From Desulfoscipio geothermicus (lineage in GTDB: Bacteria; Bacillota; Desulfotomaculia; Desulfotomaculales; Desulfallaceae), in the NCBI GenBank assembly GCA_016841205.1, contig JAENZP010000008.1, forward strand, positions 101,038 to 165,037: 64,000 nucleotides of DNA, given 5' to 3'. Below are positions 36,204 through 44,652 of this stretch, piece by piece (the first letter of the stretch is position 1; each line of letters opens with the position of its first letter). Under the pieces are notes generated by a model, which did no database searches, was not told the DNA's origin, and saw only the letters and a program-made list of their open reading frames with translations. Made by a program: the position numbers and the translations under genes.

Positions 36204-36965
36204 ATGAAACTATACAAAGTTCTAGCAGTGGTGCTGAATTCGCGGGAAATGCGTGACGCCCATCGCATTTTAACCCTTTTTTCGAAAGAACAGGGTAAAA
36301 TCAGGGTGGTGGCCCACGGGGTGACCAAACCAACCAGCCGTAAGCGGGGAGCTGTCCAACCCTTTTCGGTAACTGATTTCTTATTACGGCAGGGGCGTGA
36401 CATGGACAGCATCAGTGAGTGCGAGGGACGGGAATTCTTCCCGGGAATGTGGGCGGATTTAGATAAGCTGTTGTATGCCGGGCATATCGCTGAGATTGTG
36501 GACGCGTTGACGATGGATGGGAATCCCCATGAGTCCCTCTTTGTACATATTATTAAAACCTTGCGGGAGCTGGACAAAACAGTCGATCCCGAATTGGTGG
36601 TACGGTGGTTTGAACTGCGCCTAATGGCTCTGCTGGGCTATTTACCGGACCTTACCGGTTGTGTCAACTGCGGTAGTGAGGTGAATGGTCCCGCGGTCAG
36701 TTTCAGCGCCCAGGCCGGTGGCTTGGTTTGTACCAGCTGCGCTGTCGGCGTGGACAGTATCTCTTGCAATATGGGCACGGTAGCGGTAATGCAAACATTA
36801 TTATGCTGGGATATAGATAAAATTAATAGATTGCGCGTGGCACAGCCAGCACGTGCCCAAATGTACTCTATCATGCGCGAATATCTACAGTGGCATATGG
36901 AAAGGCGATCCCGGTCAATGCACTTTATGGACAAACTCAATAATTTCATTCCGGTGAATAAATAA
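36204..36965 (+). CDS. recO: DNA repair protein RecO
   Basis: RecO loads RecA on single-stranded DNA with RecR. The protein has the N-terminal OB fold (V-L-N-S-R-E-M-R-D-A-H-R-I-L-T-L-F-S) and the zinc site (C-V-N-C-G-S near residue 153 with a later C-T-S-C). The length of 253 residues is normal. Its place between era and glyQS is the usual order. GGGAGG precedes the ATG. Confidence 0.94.
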   Translation: MKLYKVLAVVLNSREMRDAHRILTLFSKEQGKIRVVAHGVTKPTSRKRGAVQPFSVTDFLLRQGRDMDSISECEGREFFPGMWADLDKLLYAGHIAEIVDALTMDGNPHESLFVHIIKTLRELDKTVDPELVVRWFELRLMALLGYLPDLTGCVNCGSEVNGPAVSFSAQAGGLVCTSCAVGVDSISCNMGTVAVMQTLLCWDIDKINRLRVAQPARAQMYSIMREYLQWHMERRSRSMHFMDKLNNFIPVNK

Positions 36966-37026
36966 GCTATCTAAAAGGTTAAATTAATCTAAACATATTT
37001 TAGCACAAGCAAAGGGGGAACCGTTC

Positions 37027-37512
37027 ATGAGCATTGACCTGGAAAAAATTGATTTAATTAGATCCAGAACCGGGGTTACTTACCGTGAAGCCAAAAAGGC
37101 CCTTGATGAGGCTGGCGGTGACGTGGTTGAGGCGTTAATTAAACTGGAGGAGACTGAACAGTCATTTACCGAGACAATGGATAGCGAAGAGTTTACCGAA
37201 AAAGTGCAGGGCAGAGCCCAGGATATCATGGAACACATTAAGTCTATGCTACAACGGGGGCAGGATACCAGAATAAAAATTAAACAGGGTGACCGCACTG
37301 TATTTGAAATGCCGGCCACTATGGGTGCGGTAGGTGTACTGGCGGCGCTGGCCAGCAGTGAGCTAGCTATATTGGGAGCGCTTGGCACGGCTACCGCGAT
37401 GGCTAAAAATTATACTTTAGAGATAGATCACCGGCCTAAAAAAGGATCAGGTCAGCCAGATCAGCCTGACCCCAAAGATACTTTTACATTTAAAAACCCT
37501 CCGGTGCAATAG
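37027..37512 (+). CDS. DUF4342 protein with an N-terminal UBA-like helix bundle
   Basis: The first 40 residues (I-R-S-R-T-G-V-T-Y-R-E-A-K-K-A-L-D-E-A-G-G-D-V-V-E-A) match the UBA/TS-N fold seen in elongation factor Ts. The central part is DUF4342, with P-A-T-x-G-A-V-G-V-L-A-A-L-A-S-S-E-L-A-I-L, which looks membrane-associated. The tail is rich in Pro, Asp and Lys. The function is unknown. AAGGGGG precedes the ATG and a terminator follows at once, so it may be monocistronic or the last gene after recO. Confidence 0.75.
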   Translation: MSIDLEKIDLIRSRTGVTYREAKKALDEAGGDVVEALIKLEETEQSFTETMDSEEFTEKVQGRAQDIMEHIKSMLQRGQDTRIKIKQGDRTVFEMPATMGAVGVLAALASSELAILGALGTATAMAKNYTLEIDHRPKKGSGQPDQPDPKDTFTFKNPPVQ

Positions 37513-37522
37513 CAAATACATT

Positions 37523-37560
37523 GGGGACATTCTTCGAAAAGAGAGATGTCCTCTTTTTTG
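37523..37560 (+). terminator. Rho-independent terminator after the DUF4342 gene
   Basis: GGGGACAT (37523-37530) pairs with ATGTCCTC (37546-37553), followed directly by six T. Confidence 0.85.
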
Positions 37561-37651
37561 TAAGCAGCAGTGGTATTAGCCGCGGATAAACTAATTTATT
37601 TGACTTTAGTGACTAAATTTGATAAATTTATTTAGAAAATAATTAAACTTG

Positions 37652-37885
37652 GGCGATGAGGGAAAGATTAGCCATAGTGACGTTGTGCAGAGAACCGGTG
37701 GGTGGTGCAAACCGGTGGCGTGCTTTGGTGAAAGGGGTTCCCGAGCCGCAGGAGGAAAGCCGGTTGGCAAAACCGGTAAGTAAAACCTGCCCATAAAGAG
37801 AGGGCTACTCTTACGGGTGGTCAATCAGGGTGGAACCGCGGGAAATGCCTCCCGTCCCTGGCTTTATGCCGGGTCGGGGGGTTTT
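37652..37885 (+). ncRNA. T-box leader of the glycyl-tRNA synthetase operon
   Basis: The leader starts with a GATGAGGGAAAG stretch typical of T-box stem I and contains the diagnostic AGGGTGGAACCGCGG at 37827-37841. A strong terminator (CCTCCCG pairing with CGGGGGG, then TTTT, 37847-37885) competes with the antiterminator. T-boxes sense uncharged tRNA; glyQ and glyS follow, so this one should read tRNA-Gly. The specifier codon was not assigned with certainty. Confidence 0.95.
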
Positions 37886-37939
37886 CATATTTTTTATACA
37901 TATATGCCTGATTTATTTTAATGGGAGGTTGGTTACATT

Positions 37940-38818
37940 TTGAATTTTCAGGAATTGATTTTGGCACTGAATACGTTCTGGGCCAAGCAAAGATGCATTA
38001 TTCAGCAGCCTTATGATGTGGAAAAGGGGGCCGGAACCATGAATCCCGCCACATTTTTACGTGCTTTGGGCCCCGAGCCCTGGCGGGTGGCCTATGTAGA
38101 ACCCTCCCGGCGGCCTACAGACGGCAGGTACGGTGAAAACCCCAACCGATTGCAGCACTATTACCAGTACCAGGTGATTTTAAAACCGTCACCGGACGAT
38201 GTGGTGGACATTTATCTAAACAGCTTGCAAGCCATTGGCATTGACCCGCACAAACATGACATCCGGTTTGTCGAGGACAATTGGGAATCGCCCACTCTGG
38301 GCGCTTGGGGCCTGGGTTGGGAAGTTTGGCTGGACGGTATGGAAATTACTCAGTTTACTTATTTCCAACAGTGCGGTGGTATGGATTGCCGGCCCGTTAG
38401 CGCGGAGATTACTTACGGCTTGGAACGACTGGCCATGTATATACAGGAAAAGGATAACGTATACGATATCCAATGGGTAGATGGCATAAAGTACGGAGAT
38501 GTGCACCACCGTGGCGAAGTCGAACACTCGCACTATAACTTTGAAGAAGCGGACACTGCTATGCTGTATAAATTATTTGATATGTACGAGCGTGAGTCTG
38601 AACGGGTGGCGGCCAAGGGGCTGGTACTGCCGGCCTATGATTATGTGTTAAAGTGTTCACATAGTTTTAATTTATTGGATGCCCGTGGTGCCATCAGTGT
38701 TACCGAAAGAACTAGCTTTATCCACCGGGTGCGTAACCTTGCCCGGGCTTGTGCGCAGAAGTATGTAGAACAACGCCAGGAAATGGGCTATCCTTTATTA
38801 AGGAAGGAGGGTGCTTGA
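37940..38818 (+). CDS. glyQ: Glycyl-tRNA synthetase alpha subunit
   Basis: GlyQ is the catalytic class II subunit of the alpha2beta2 bacterial glycyl-tRNA synthetase. Typical stretches are [17 protein letters not shown] near residue 23, [19 protein letters not shown], and Y-G-L-E-R-L-A-M-Y. The start is TTG behind GGGAGGTT. Its length of 292 residues is normal. It is regulated by the T-box and is followed by glyS one base later. Confidence 0.97.
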   Translation: MNFQELILALNTFWAKQRCIIQQPYDVEKGAGTMNPATFLRALGPEPWRVAYVEPSRRPTDGRYGENPNRLQHYYQYQVILKPSPDDVVDIYLNSLQAIGIDPHKHDIRFVEDNWESPTLGAWGLGWEVWLDGMEITQFTYFQQCGGMDCRPVSAEITYGLERLAMYIQEKDNVYDIQWVDGIKYGDVHHRGEVEHSHYNFEEADTAMLYKLFDMYERESERVAAKGLVLPAYDYVLKCSHSFNLLDARGAISVTERTSFIHRVRNLARACAQKYVEQRQEMGYPLLRKEGA

Positions 38819-38819
38819 T

Positions 38820-40913
38820 ATGGCCAGAGATTTTTTATTGGAAATCGGTGTAGAGGAACTGCCGGCCCGCTTTTTGGACCCGGCGCTTGCTCAATTGCAC
38901 AAACTCACCGGTCAAGTCTTACAGGATAACCGGCTGGGCTATGGGAAAATTACCACTTGTGGCACCCCCCGCAGGATTACGGTTTTCGTCCATGCTGTGG
39001 AGGAAAACCAGCAATCTTTAATGCAGGAGGTAAAAGGTCCGGCAGTTAAAGTGGCCTTTAATGGCGCTGGCGAGCCAACCCGGGCCGCCCTGGGTTTTGC
39101 TAAGAGTAATGGATTAGGCGTGGAGGAATTGGTGCGCAAATCGGTGGGTCCGGTGGAATATGTTTTTGCCATAAAGCAAGAAACAGGCCGCCCTGCTGCT
39201 GAAGTGCTGGAGGAGTTGGTTCCTGTGCTTATCGGAGGGCTGCATTTCCCTAAGCCCATGCGTTGGGGTGATCTGGACATGCGTTTTGCCCGTCCTATTC
39301 GCTGGTTGCTTTGTCTTTTCGGCGGCGATGTGCTGCCCTTTAACTTGGCCGGTTTACATGCCGATCGCTATACATATGGTCACCGTTTTTTGAGCAACGG
39401 CCAACTGGTAGTAAGCGAGGCCAACGAATACTTCGAGGTGATGCGCAGGGCGCATGTGCTTGTCGAGGTAAACGAGCGCCGGGAAACAATCCGCCGACAA
39501 ATCATCGAGGCTGCGGCCCGGGAGGGCGGGCAGGTGGAAATTGATGCCGGTCTGCTGGATGAAGTCACCAACATAGTGGAATATCCTACTGCCCTGTGCG
39601 GTAGTTTTGATAAAGATTATTTGCAAATGCCTGAGGAAGTATTAATTACTCCCATGCGGGAGCACCAGCGTTATTTTCCGGTAAGAGGTACGGACGGCCG
39701 TCTGCTGTCCCGGTTTGTTGCAGTGAGCAATAGTGGCAGCGATGAGGAGAGCATTAATATCATCCGTGCCGGTAATGAAAAGGTACTGCGGGCTCGTCTC
39801 TCCGACGCCGCTTTTTTTTGGCAGGAGGATCTCAAAACAAACTTAGCGGACCGGGTGGAAGGATTAAAAAAAGTTGTATTCCAGGAAAGCTTGGGCACGG
39901 TATATGAAAAAGTACAGCGGATTACCTCCCTGGCTGATTTAGTGGCCAACCGGTTGGGCGCAGGCTTGCAGGATAAGAGGGACACTGCTCGGGCTGCTTA
40001 CCTGGCCAAATCAGATCTTTTAACTAACATGGTTTACGAATTCCCTGAATTGCAGGGGATTATGGGCCGGGAATACGCCCTGCGCCAGGATGAGTTGCCG
40101 GCTGTGGCTCGGGCAATCTATGAGCATTACCTGCCCCGTTTTGCGGGCGATGAGCTGCCCGAAACATTGCCGGGCCAAGTTTTAAGCATTGCTGATAAAG
40201 CAGACACCATAGTAGGCTGCTACAGCTTGGGCATTATGCCAACCGGTTCACAGGATCCTTATGCCCTGCGGCGCCAGGCTCTGGGTATATGCAACATTAT
40301 CTTGGACGGTGAACTGGTGCTGTCAATGAAAGAGATTATTGCCCAGGCTTACAAAGGTTATGTCGGTCGGGTACAAATGAAACTATCTTTGGAACAGGTT
40401 GCCGGTGAACTGGAGGAATTTTTCCGGCAGCGTTTGCGCGGTTTGTTTATCGATAGGGGACTATCTTACGATACAGTGGATGCTGTGTTGGCGGCCGGCA
40501 TTGATGATTTGTCGGGTACCTGGCTGCGTGGTCAGGCGCTTGAAAGATTTCGCTCTGACTCGGCCTTTGATGCTTTGCTTACCGCCTTTACAAGGGCGCA
40601 TAACCTGGCCAAAAAGGTGACTGGCGATTCTGTGGATCCGACATTGTTTGAATCGGTAGCCGAGCGGGAGCTTTACCAATCATTCCAATCGGTATCTGCA
40701 TCCGTAATTGCCCCAATAAATGACCGGGCATACGGTACGGCACTGTCACTTATTGCACAGTTGCAAAAGCCGGTAGACCGCTTTTTCAGCGATGTAATGG
40801 TGATGGTGGATGATGAACGGGTGAGGGATAACCGTCTGGCCCTATTGAAAAAAATCGCTGCGTTCATAAGCAGTCTGGCAGACTTAAATAAAATAGTAAT
40901 ATCAAATAAGTAA
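38820..40913 (+). CDS. glyS: Glycyl-tRNA synthetase beta subunit
   Basis: GlyS carries tRNA recognition for the two-subunit enzyme. The N-terminus F-L-L-E-I-G-V-E-E-L-P-A-R-F is typical, with P-M-R-E-H-Q-R-Y-F-P-V in the middle and a C-terminal DALR-like helical domain. ATG 38820 is eight bases after AAGGAGGG. A GTG at 38811 would sit inside that site. Length is 697 residues. Confidence 0.97.
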   Translation: MARDFLLEIGVEELPARFLDPALAQLHKLTGQVLQDNRLGYGKITTCGTPRRITVFVHAVEENQQSLMQEVKGPAVKVAFNGAGEPTRAALGFAKSNGLGVEELVRKSVGPVEYVFAIKQETGRPAAEVLEELVPVLIGGLHFPKPMRWGDLDMRFARPIRWLLCLFGGDVLPFNLAGLHADRYTYGHRFLSNGQLVVSEANEYFEVMRRAHVLVEVNERRETIRRQIIEAAAREGGQVEIDAGLLDEVTNIVEYPTALCGSFDKDYLQMPEEVLITPMREHQRYFPVRGTDGRLLSRFVAVSNSGSDEESINIIRAGNEKVLRARLSDAAFFWQEDLKTNLADRVEGLKKVVFQESLGTVYEKVQRITSLADLVANRLGAGLQDKRDTARAAYLAKSDLLTNMVYEFPELQGIMGREYALRQDELPAVARAIYEHYLPRFAGDELPETLPGQVLSIADKADTIVGCYSLGIMPTGSQDPYALRRQALGICNIILDGELVLSMKEIIAQAYKGYVGRVQMKLSLEQVAGELEEFFRQRLRGLFIDRGLSYDTVDAVLAAGIDDLSGTWLRGQALERFRSDSAFDALLTAFTRAHNLAKKVTGDSVDPTLFESVAERELYQSFQSVSASVIAPINDRAYGTALSLIAQLQKPVDRFFSDVMVMVDDERVRDNRLALLKKIAAFISSLADLNKIVISNK

Positions 40914-41059
40914 AAAGAATCAAGAATATGTTTATCGGATATAAATGTAATAAAAAAACTTAAATCGCAAGAGGAAATTTCAACTGCGTATTTAATATAT
41001 ATTATTTGTAAGAGTGAAGATTAATAGTATGGCATATTTGCTCTGCAAGGAGCGATGAT

Positions 41060-41701
41060 ATGGAACTTAGTAAAAGGCAGGAAACTATTCTCGAAATAGT
41101 TAAAAAAGAAGGTCCTATTACTGGTGAACAAATTGCTGAACGGCTTAGTCTCACCAGAGCCACATTGCGTCCGGATATGGCCATTTTAACTATGTCCGGC
41201 ATACTGGAGGCCCGCCCCCGGGTAGGCTATTTTTACAGTGGTAAAAAAACCGGTCAGGAACTGGCTGAAAAGTTGCGTCAAATAACGATTAACAAAGTAA
41301 AATCGGTACCCGTGGTGCTTCCTGAGCAGTGCACTATATATGATGCTGTGGTCACTATGTTCATAGAAGATGTGGGCACCATGTTTGTTGTCCGGGAAGG
41401 GGGTCTGCTGGAAGGGGTACTTTCCCGCAAGGATCTGCTTAAAAATACCCTGGGCGGGCATGATATACACAAATTGCCCGTGGGGGTTATAATGACCAGA
41501 ATGCCCAATATTGTTTATGTGGAACCTGACACATCAGTATGGGAAGCTGCCCGCAAGTTGATTACTCATGAGGTGGACGCTTTACCGGTAGTCCGCCAGG
41601 TTAAAGGAAATGACGGCCATACTGATTTGGAAGTTGTGGGGCGGTTTAGCAAAACCAACGTTACTAAATTGTTCGTTGAGTTGGGCGAAGGTAGTTACTA
41701 A
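41060..41701 (+). CDS. ccpN: CcpN-like repressor, HTH plus two CBS domains
   Basis: The protein has an N-terminal winged helix (K-R-Q-E-T-I-L-E-I-V, then I-T-G-E-Q-I-A-E-R-L). Two CBS domains (about residues 80-135 and 145-210) probably bind nucleotides. In Bacillus CcpN represses gluconeogenic genes and is encoded next to yqfL (ppsR), the same order as here. The length of 213 residues matches. GCAAGGAG precedes the ATG. A role in controlling gluconeogenesis is inferred from the family and its neighbours. Confidence 0.88.
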   Translation: MELSKRQETILEIVKKEGPITGEQIAERLSLTRATLRPDMAILTMSGILEARPRVGYFYSGKKTGQELAEKLRQITINKVKSVPVVLPEQCTIYDAVVTMFIEDVGTMFVVREGGLLEGVLSRKDLLKNTLGGHDIHKLPVGVIMTRMPNIVYVEPDTSVWEAARKLITHEVDALPVVRQVKGNDGHTDLEVVGRFSKTNVTKLFVELGEGSY

Positions 41702-42548
41702 GGAGGCGGTATCTATATCCGCGGATGTAAAACCAAGACCGGTTATCTATATTATCTCGGATTCCATAGGTGAAACTGCCGAGCTGGTGGTCAGGGCTGC
41801 GGCCAGCCAGTTTAACGGCGGCGAGGTGGAGATCCGCCGGGTTCCCTATGTTAACGATACATCCGAAATTCCGGAAATTGTAGAGGAAGCCAGTCATTTT
41901 AATAGTTTGATCGCCTATACGCTGGTTCTGCCCGAACTTAGGGAGACAATTACCGCAGAGGCGAAAAAACACAGTGTTTTAACAGTGGATATTATGAGTC
42001 CCATGCTGGATGCCTTGACCAAGCTGGAAGGCCAGCAGCCCAAGTTAGAACCCGGACTGGTGCGTAAGATGGACCGGGAATATTTTCGCAAAGTGGAAGC
42101 CATTGAATTTGCCGTAAAATACGACGATGGTAAAGACCCCAGAGGCATTATGCGAGCTGACCTGGTGGTTATCGGGGTAAGCCGCACTTCTAAGACGCCT
42201 TTATGTATGTATTTAGCCCATAAAAGCATCAAGGCGGCCAATGTGCCGCTGGTACCGGAAGTGGCTCCGCCCGAGGAAATTTTCAATTTGGCCCGGCACA
42301 AGGTGGTCGGCCTTATAATTCGTCCCAGCCAGCTCAATGAGATCAGGCGGGAGCGACTAAAAGCACTGGGCCTCACTTCCAACGCCGATTACGCTAGCAT
42401 GGAACGTATTTTGAAAGAACTGGAATTTGCCGAAAAAGTGATGAAAAAAGCCGGTTGTTCAATAATTGATGTAACTAATAAAGCTGTGGAAGAAACCGCC
42501 AGCCGAGTTTTGGAAATATATTATAAAGGAGAAAGGTATGGCGGGTAA
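41676..42548 (+). CDS. PPDK/PEP-synthase regulatory kinase-pyrophosphorylase (DUF299)
   Basis: This family uses ADP to inactivate pyruvate phosphate dikinase or PEP synthase and phosphate to reactivate it. The core starts P-V-I-Y-I-I-S-D-S-I-G-E-T-A-E, the P-loop-like G-V-S-R-T-S-K-T-P lies near the middle, and R-P-S-Q-L-N-E-I-R-x-x-R follows. The start is puzzling. AGGAGG at 41701-41706 has no ATG, GTG or TTG behind it, and the codon at proper distance is ATA at 41715. The nearest standard in-frame start is TTG 41676, inside ccpN and upstream of the ribosome site. I give 41676 as the outer limit. The target gene ppdK follows only as a stub. Confidence 0.88.
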   Translation: MSWAKVVTKEAVSISADVKPRPVIYIISDSIGETAELVVRAAASQFNGGEVEIRRVPYVNDTSEIPEIVEEASHFNSLIAYTLVLPELRETITAEAKKHSVLTVDIMSPMLDALTKLEGQQPKLEPGLVRKMDREYFRKVEAIEFAVKYDDGKDPRGIMRADLVVIGVSRTSKTPLCMYLAHKSIKAANVPLVPEVAPPEEIFNLARHKVVGLIIRPSQLNEIRRERLKALGLTSNADYASMERILKELEFAEKVMKKAGCSIIDVTNKAVEETASRVLEIYYKGERYGG

Positions 42549-42608
42549 AAAGTGGGTTTTACCTTTGAAGAAGGCCGAGCGGATATGAAAAACCTGTTCA
42601 ATAAATAA
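42538..42608 (+). pseudogene. ppdK: Remnant of the N-terminus of pyruvate phosphate dikinase
   Basis: The ATG at 42538 (overlapping the end of the DUF299 gene, behind AAGGAGAAAGG) encodes M-A-G-K-K-W-V. One frame over, from 42558, the sequence continues F-T-F-E-E-G-R-A-D-M-K-N-L and then reaches a stop. Joined, they match the start of PPDK (M-x-K-K-W-V-Y-x-F-E-E-G-x-A-x-M-x-x-L). The remaining 850 or so codons are gone; a terminator follows within about 25 bases. This looks like a frameshift plus a large deletion of the regulated enzyme's gene. Confidence 0.75.
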
Positions 42609-42630
42609 TAAATTATTTATTCAAACCAAA

Positions 42631-42656
42631 AGGGGACCACATGGTCCTCTTTTTAT
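42631..42656 (+). terminator. Rho-independent terminator after the ppdK remnant
   Basis: AGGGGACC and GGTCCTCT pair around ACAT, followed by five T. Confidence 0.88.
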
Positions 42657-42793
42657 TAAAAGCATATAAAACACAAACAGTTTTAATCAGCTATCTTTGC
42701 TAATATTAAATAATTGTAGACTAACAGGAAATTGGGAAAAAATATAGAAGTATAACAAATCTTATGGTCATAATATGTTAGGACAGGCAGGTG

Positions 42794-43372
42794 ATGCGGG
42801 TGCAGCAGTTACGCCTTTTCTGGGCTGTAAATTTGCCACTTGAAATAAAAAGGAAGCTAGCTGGTTTACAAGCCTATTTGCGAACCACTCCGGTAAATGT
42901 TAAATGGGTAGAGCAGCAGAACCTGCATTTGACTGTAAAATTTTTAGGTGATGTTGATGGTAACCGGGTCAGTGAAATTACCCGGGCTGTTAATGAAGTG
43001 GCTGCCGGTACGGGTAGTTTTGAGCTGGAATTAAGCGGGCTTGGCTTTTTCCCCGGTCCTCGCCGTCCCCGGGTTATCTGGGTAGGGGTACAGGGTGAGG
43101 TGCATAAGTTTGGCCTGCTGCACGGGCGGGTGGAGGAATGCCTGGCTGCGCTTGGTTGGGCATTGGACAGCCAAAGCTTTGCGCCGCATTTAACCCTTGG
43201 CCGGTTGCGCACACCCCAGGGCGGCGAAGTGTTGGTGAGCAAAGCTGAAGAGATCTGCGCTGATTGGAGTGTTAGCGGTATTACCGTATCCGGTATTGAT
43301 TTAATGAAAAGCGAGCTTACCCCCAAGGGGCCGGTTTATCAGGTGCTGGAGTCAATAAAATTAAACGCATGA
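42794..43372 (+). CDS. thpR: RNA 2',3'-cyclic phosphodiesterase ThpR (2'-5' RNA ligase family)
   Basis: The protein has the two H-x-T-x motifs of the 2H family: H-L-T-V near residue 44 and H-L-T-L near residue 130. Both are in the expected places, and length (about 192 residues) is normal. ThpR opens 2',3'-cyclic phosphates on RNA, probably in tRNA metabolism. Starts at 42791 (GTG), 42794 (ATG) and 42800 (GTG) are all possible, and the ribosome site is weak (CAGGTG). It stands alone after a terminator. Confidence 0.88.
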   Translation: MRVQQLRLFWAVNLPLEIKRKLAGLQAYLRTTPVNVKWVEQQNLHLTVKFLGDVDGNRVSEITRAVNEVAAGTGSFELELSGLGFFPGPRRPRVIWVGVQGEVHKFGLLHGRVEECLAALGWALDSQSFAPHLTLGRLRTPQGGEVLVSKAEEICADWSVSGITVSGIDLMKSELTPKGPVYQVLESIKLNA

Positions 43373-43567
43373 TAAACAACTTACTTGCCCAGGAGCTTTA
43401 CTAATAACCTTGATAATATTCTGAATACGGCCATTATGAGCATAAATCGGATTTATTTGCATAAGTTTTATAAATTCTTAACCGGCACCTTCTATATGAT
43501 GCAGCATAAGTGGTGAGGTATACATGAGCAGGTTGTTAAGTTAGATTAGCAATTTTTATCAGATATC

Positions 43568-43708
43568 TTAGCGTACACTATTACTCCCGCTTCCTATAAG
43601 GAGAGGGGACACACCTGCCGAAGCTTTGGTATTTAGTTGGGGACAGGAATGTCCCCAATAATGGAGATATACCTTCCGGGTACGAGAGAGGTGCTAAGTT
43701 CCCGGATA
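43568..43708 (+). ncRNA. Candidate structured RNA, copy B of a three-copy element
   Basis: The segment shares long identical blocks with copy C: CTATAAGGAGAGG, GAAGCTTTGGTATTT and the hairpin TTGGGGACA-GGAA-TGTCCCCAA (43637-43658, a GNRA-type loop), then TGGAGATATA. CACCT upstream can pair with AGGTG at about 43690, and TACC with GGTA around TTCCG. Another hairpin follows at 43720-43766. It lies in the 424-base gap between thpR and the FMN reductase. No gene is visible in this gap. Confidence 0.5.
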
Positions 43709-43719
43709 ACAACTTCTAA

Positions 43720-43766
43720 GATTCAAACGAGGTTTTCGTACCCGGAGGGTGAAACCCATCTGAATC
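43720..43766 (+). repeat. Hairpin upstream of the FMN reductase
   Basis: GATTCA at 43720-43725 pairs with TGAATC at 43761-43766, and GGTTT with AAACC inside. It lies between structured element B and the ribosome site of the next gene and could affect its expression. Confidence 0.45.
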
Positions 43767-43796
43767 AAGAATTTGTATATAGAAAGAAGGGATTCT

Positions 43797-44402
43797 GTGC
43801 TTATTATTGCCATAAATGGGAGCCCCAATGCCGAAGGTAATACAGCCCTGATGCTTCGTACGGCGCTGGAAGAAATAACGGCTGCCGGGTGCGAGGGGTA
43901 TTTTATGCAAGTGTCCGAACTACTGGCTAAGGCTAAAGTGCCCTATTGCTTAGTTTGTTCTAATCCCTGTGAGGGTAACTGTTACCGCGGCACCCCGCTG
44001 GAGGAAGCCTATGATTTGCTGCGCCGCTGTGACGGCATTATTATGGGTAGCCCGGTATATTTCTGCACTGTATCAGCTCAGCTCAAAGCTTTTTGGGATA
44101 AAACACGTTGTCTACGCAAGGATAAAGCACTACTTAATGTAGTAGGTGGTGCACTGTCGGTGGCCGCAGGCCGTTTTGGCGGTCAGGAAACTACCCTTCG
44201 GGCCATGCAGGATATGATGTTTTGTCAAGGTATGACCGTGGTGGGGGATGGGTTTATTGATAATGATTCCGGACATCTGGGCGCTTGCGCCCAGCGATGG
44301 GCTAAGGACGACCAGGATGGGCTGAAGCGCACCCGAATTTTGGCTCGGCGGGTGCTGGAAGTGGCGCGGGCAACTGCTAGCCTGCGTGCTTACCGAACTT
44401 AG
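43797..44402 (+). CDS. NADPH-dependent FMN reductase-like flavodoxin-fold protein
   Basis: The protein begins I-I-A-I-N-G-S-P-N-A-E-G-N-T-A, the phosphate-binding loop of flavodoxin-like reductases, and has G-I-I-M-G-S-P-V-Y-F-C-T-V-S near residue 78. Three closely spaced cysteines (C-L-V-C-S-N-P-C, about residues 53-60) suggest an iron-sulfur or redox site, as in iron-sulfur flavoproteins of anaerobes, although the spacing is not the standard one. GTG 43797 follows AAGAAGG; a TTG at 43773 is less likely. A terminator follows. Confidence 0.82.
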   Translation: MLIIAINGSPNAEGNTALMLRTALEEITAAGCEGYFMQVSELLAKAKVPYCLVCSNPCEGNCYRGTPLEEAYDLLRRCDGIIMGSPVYFCTVSAQLKAFWDKTRCLRKDKALLNVVGGALSVAAGRFGGQETTLRAMQDMMFCQGMTVVGDGFIDNDSGHLGACAQRWAKDDQDGLKRTRILARRVLEVARATASLRAYRT

Positions 44403-44424
44403 GGGAAATGAAAGCGATGTTCTT

Positions 44425-44470
44425 TTTACCCCCGTTGGTCGTTTGATAGGCTGTCGGGGGTAAATTATTT
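44425..44470 (+). terminator. Rho-independent terminator after the FMN reductase gene
   Basis: TTTACCCCCG (44425-44434) pairs perfectly with CGGGGGTAAA (44455-44464), followed by ATTATTTT. Confidence 0.8.
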
Positions 44471-44626
44471 TATCCGATAGCTAATCGATACTAATATTCC
44501 AGTTTTCTATAAGGAGAGGAAACACCTCTACTGAAGCTTTGGTATTTCTTTGGGGACAGGAATGTCCCCAACCGATGGAGATATATCCTTCGAGCACGAG
44601 AGTGACGTTGCTATTATCTGGGTAAA
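44470..44626 (+). ncRNA. Candidate structured RNA, copy C of a three-copy element
   Basis: Blocks shared with copy B include CTATAAGGAGAGG, GAAGCTTTGGTATTT and the identical 22-base hairpin (44540-44561, GGAA loop), followed by ATGGAGATATA and GAGAG. TATCCGATAGC near the 5' end can pair loosely with GCTATTATCTGGGTA near the 3' end, like the outer helix of copy A. It ends about 25 bases before the dgt start and could control that gene. Confidence 0.5.
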
Positions 44627-44652
44627 ATAACTATTTAGGGGTTGGGGAATGG

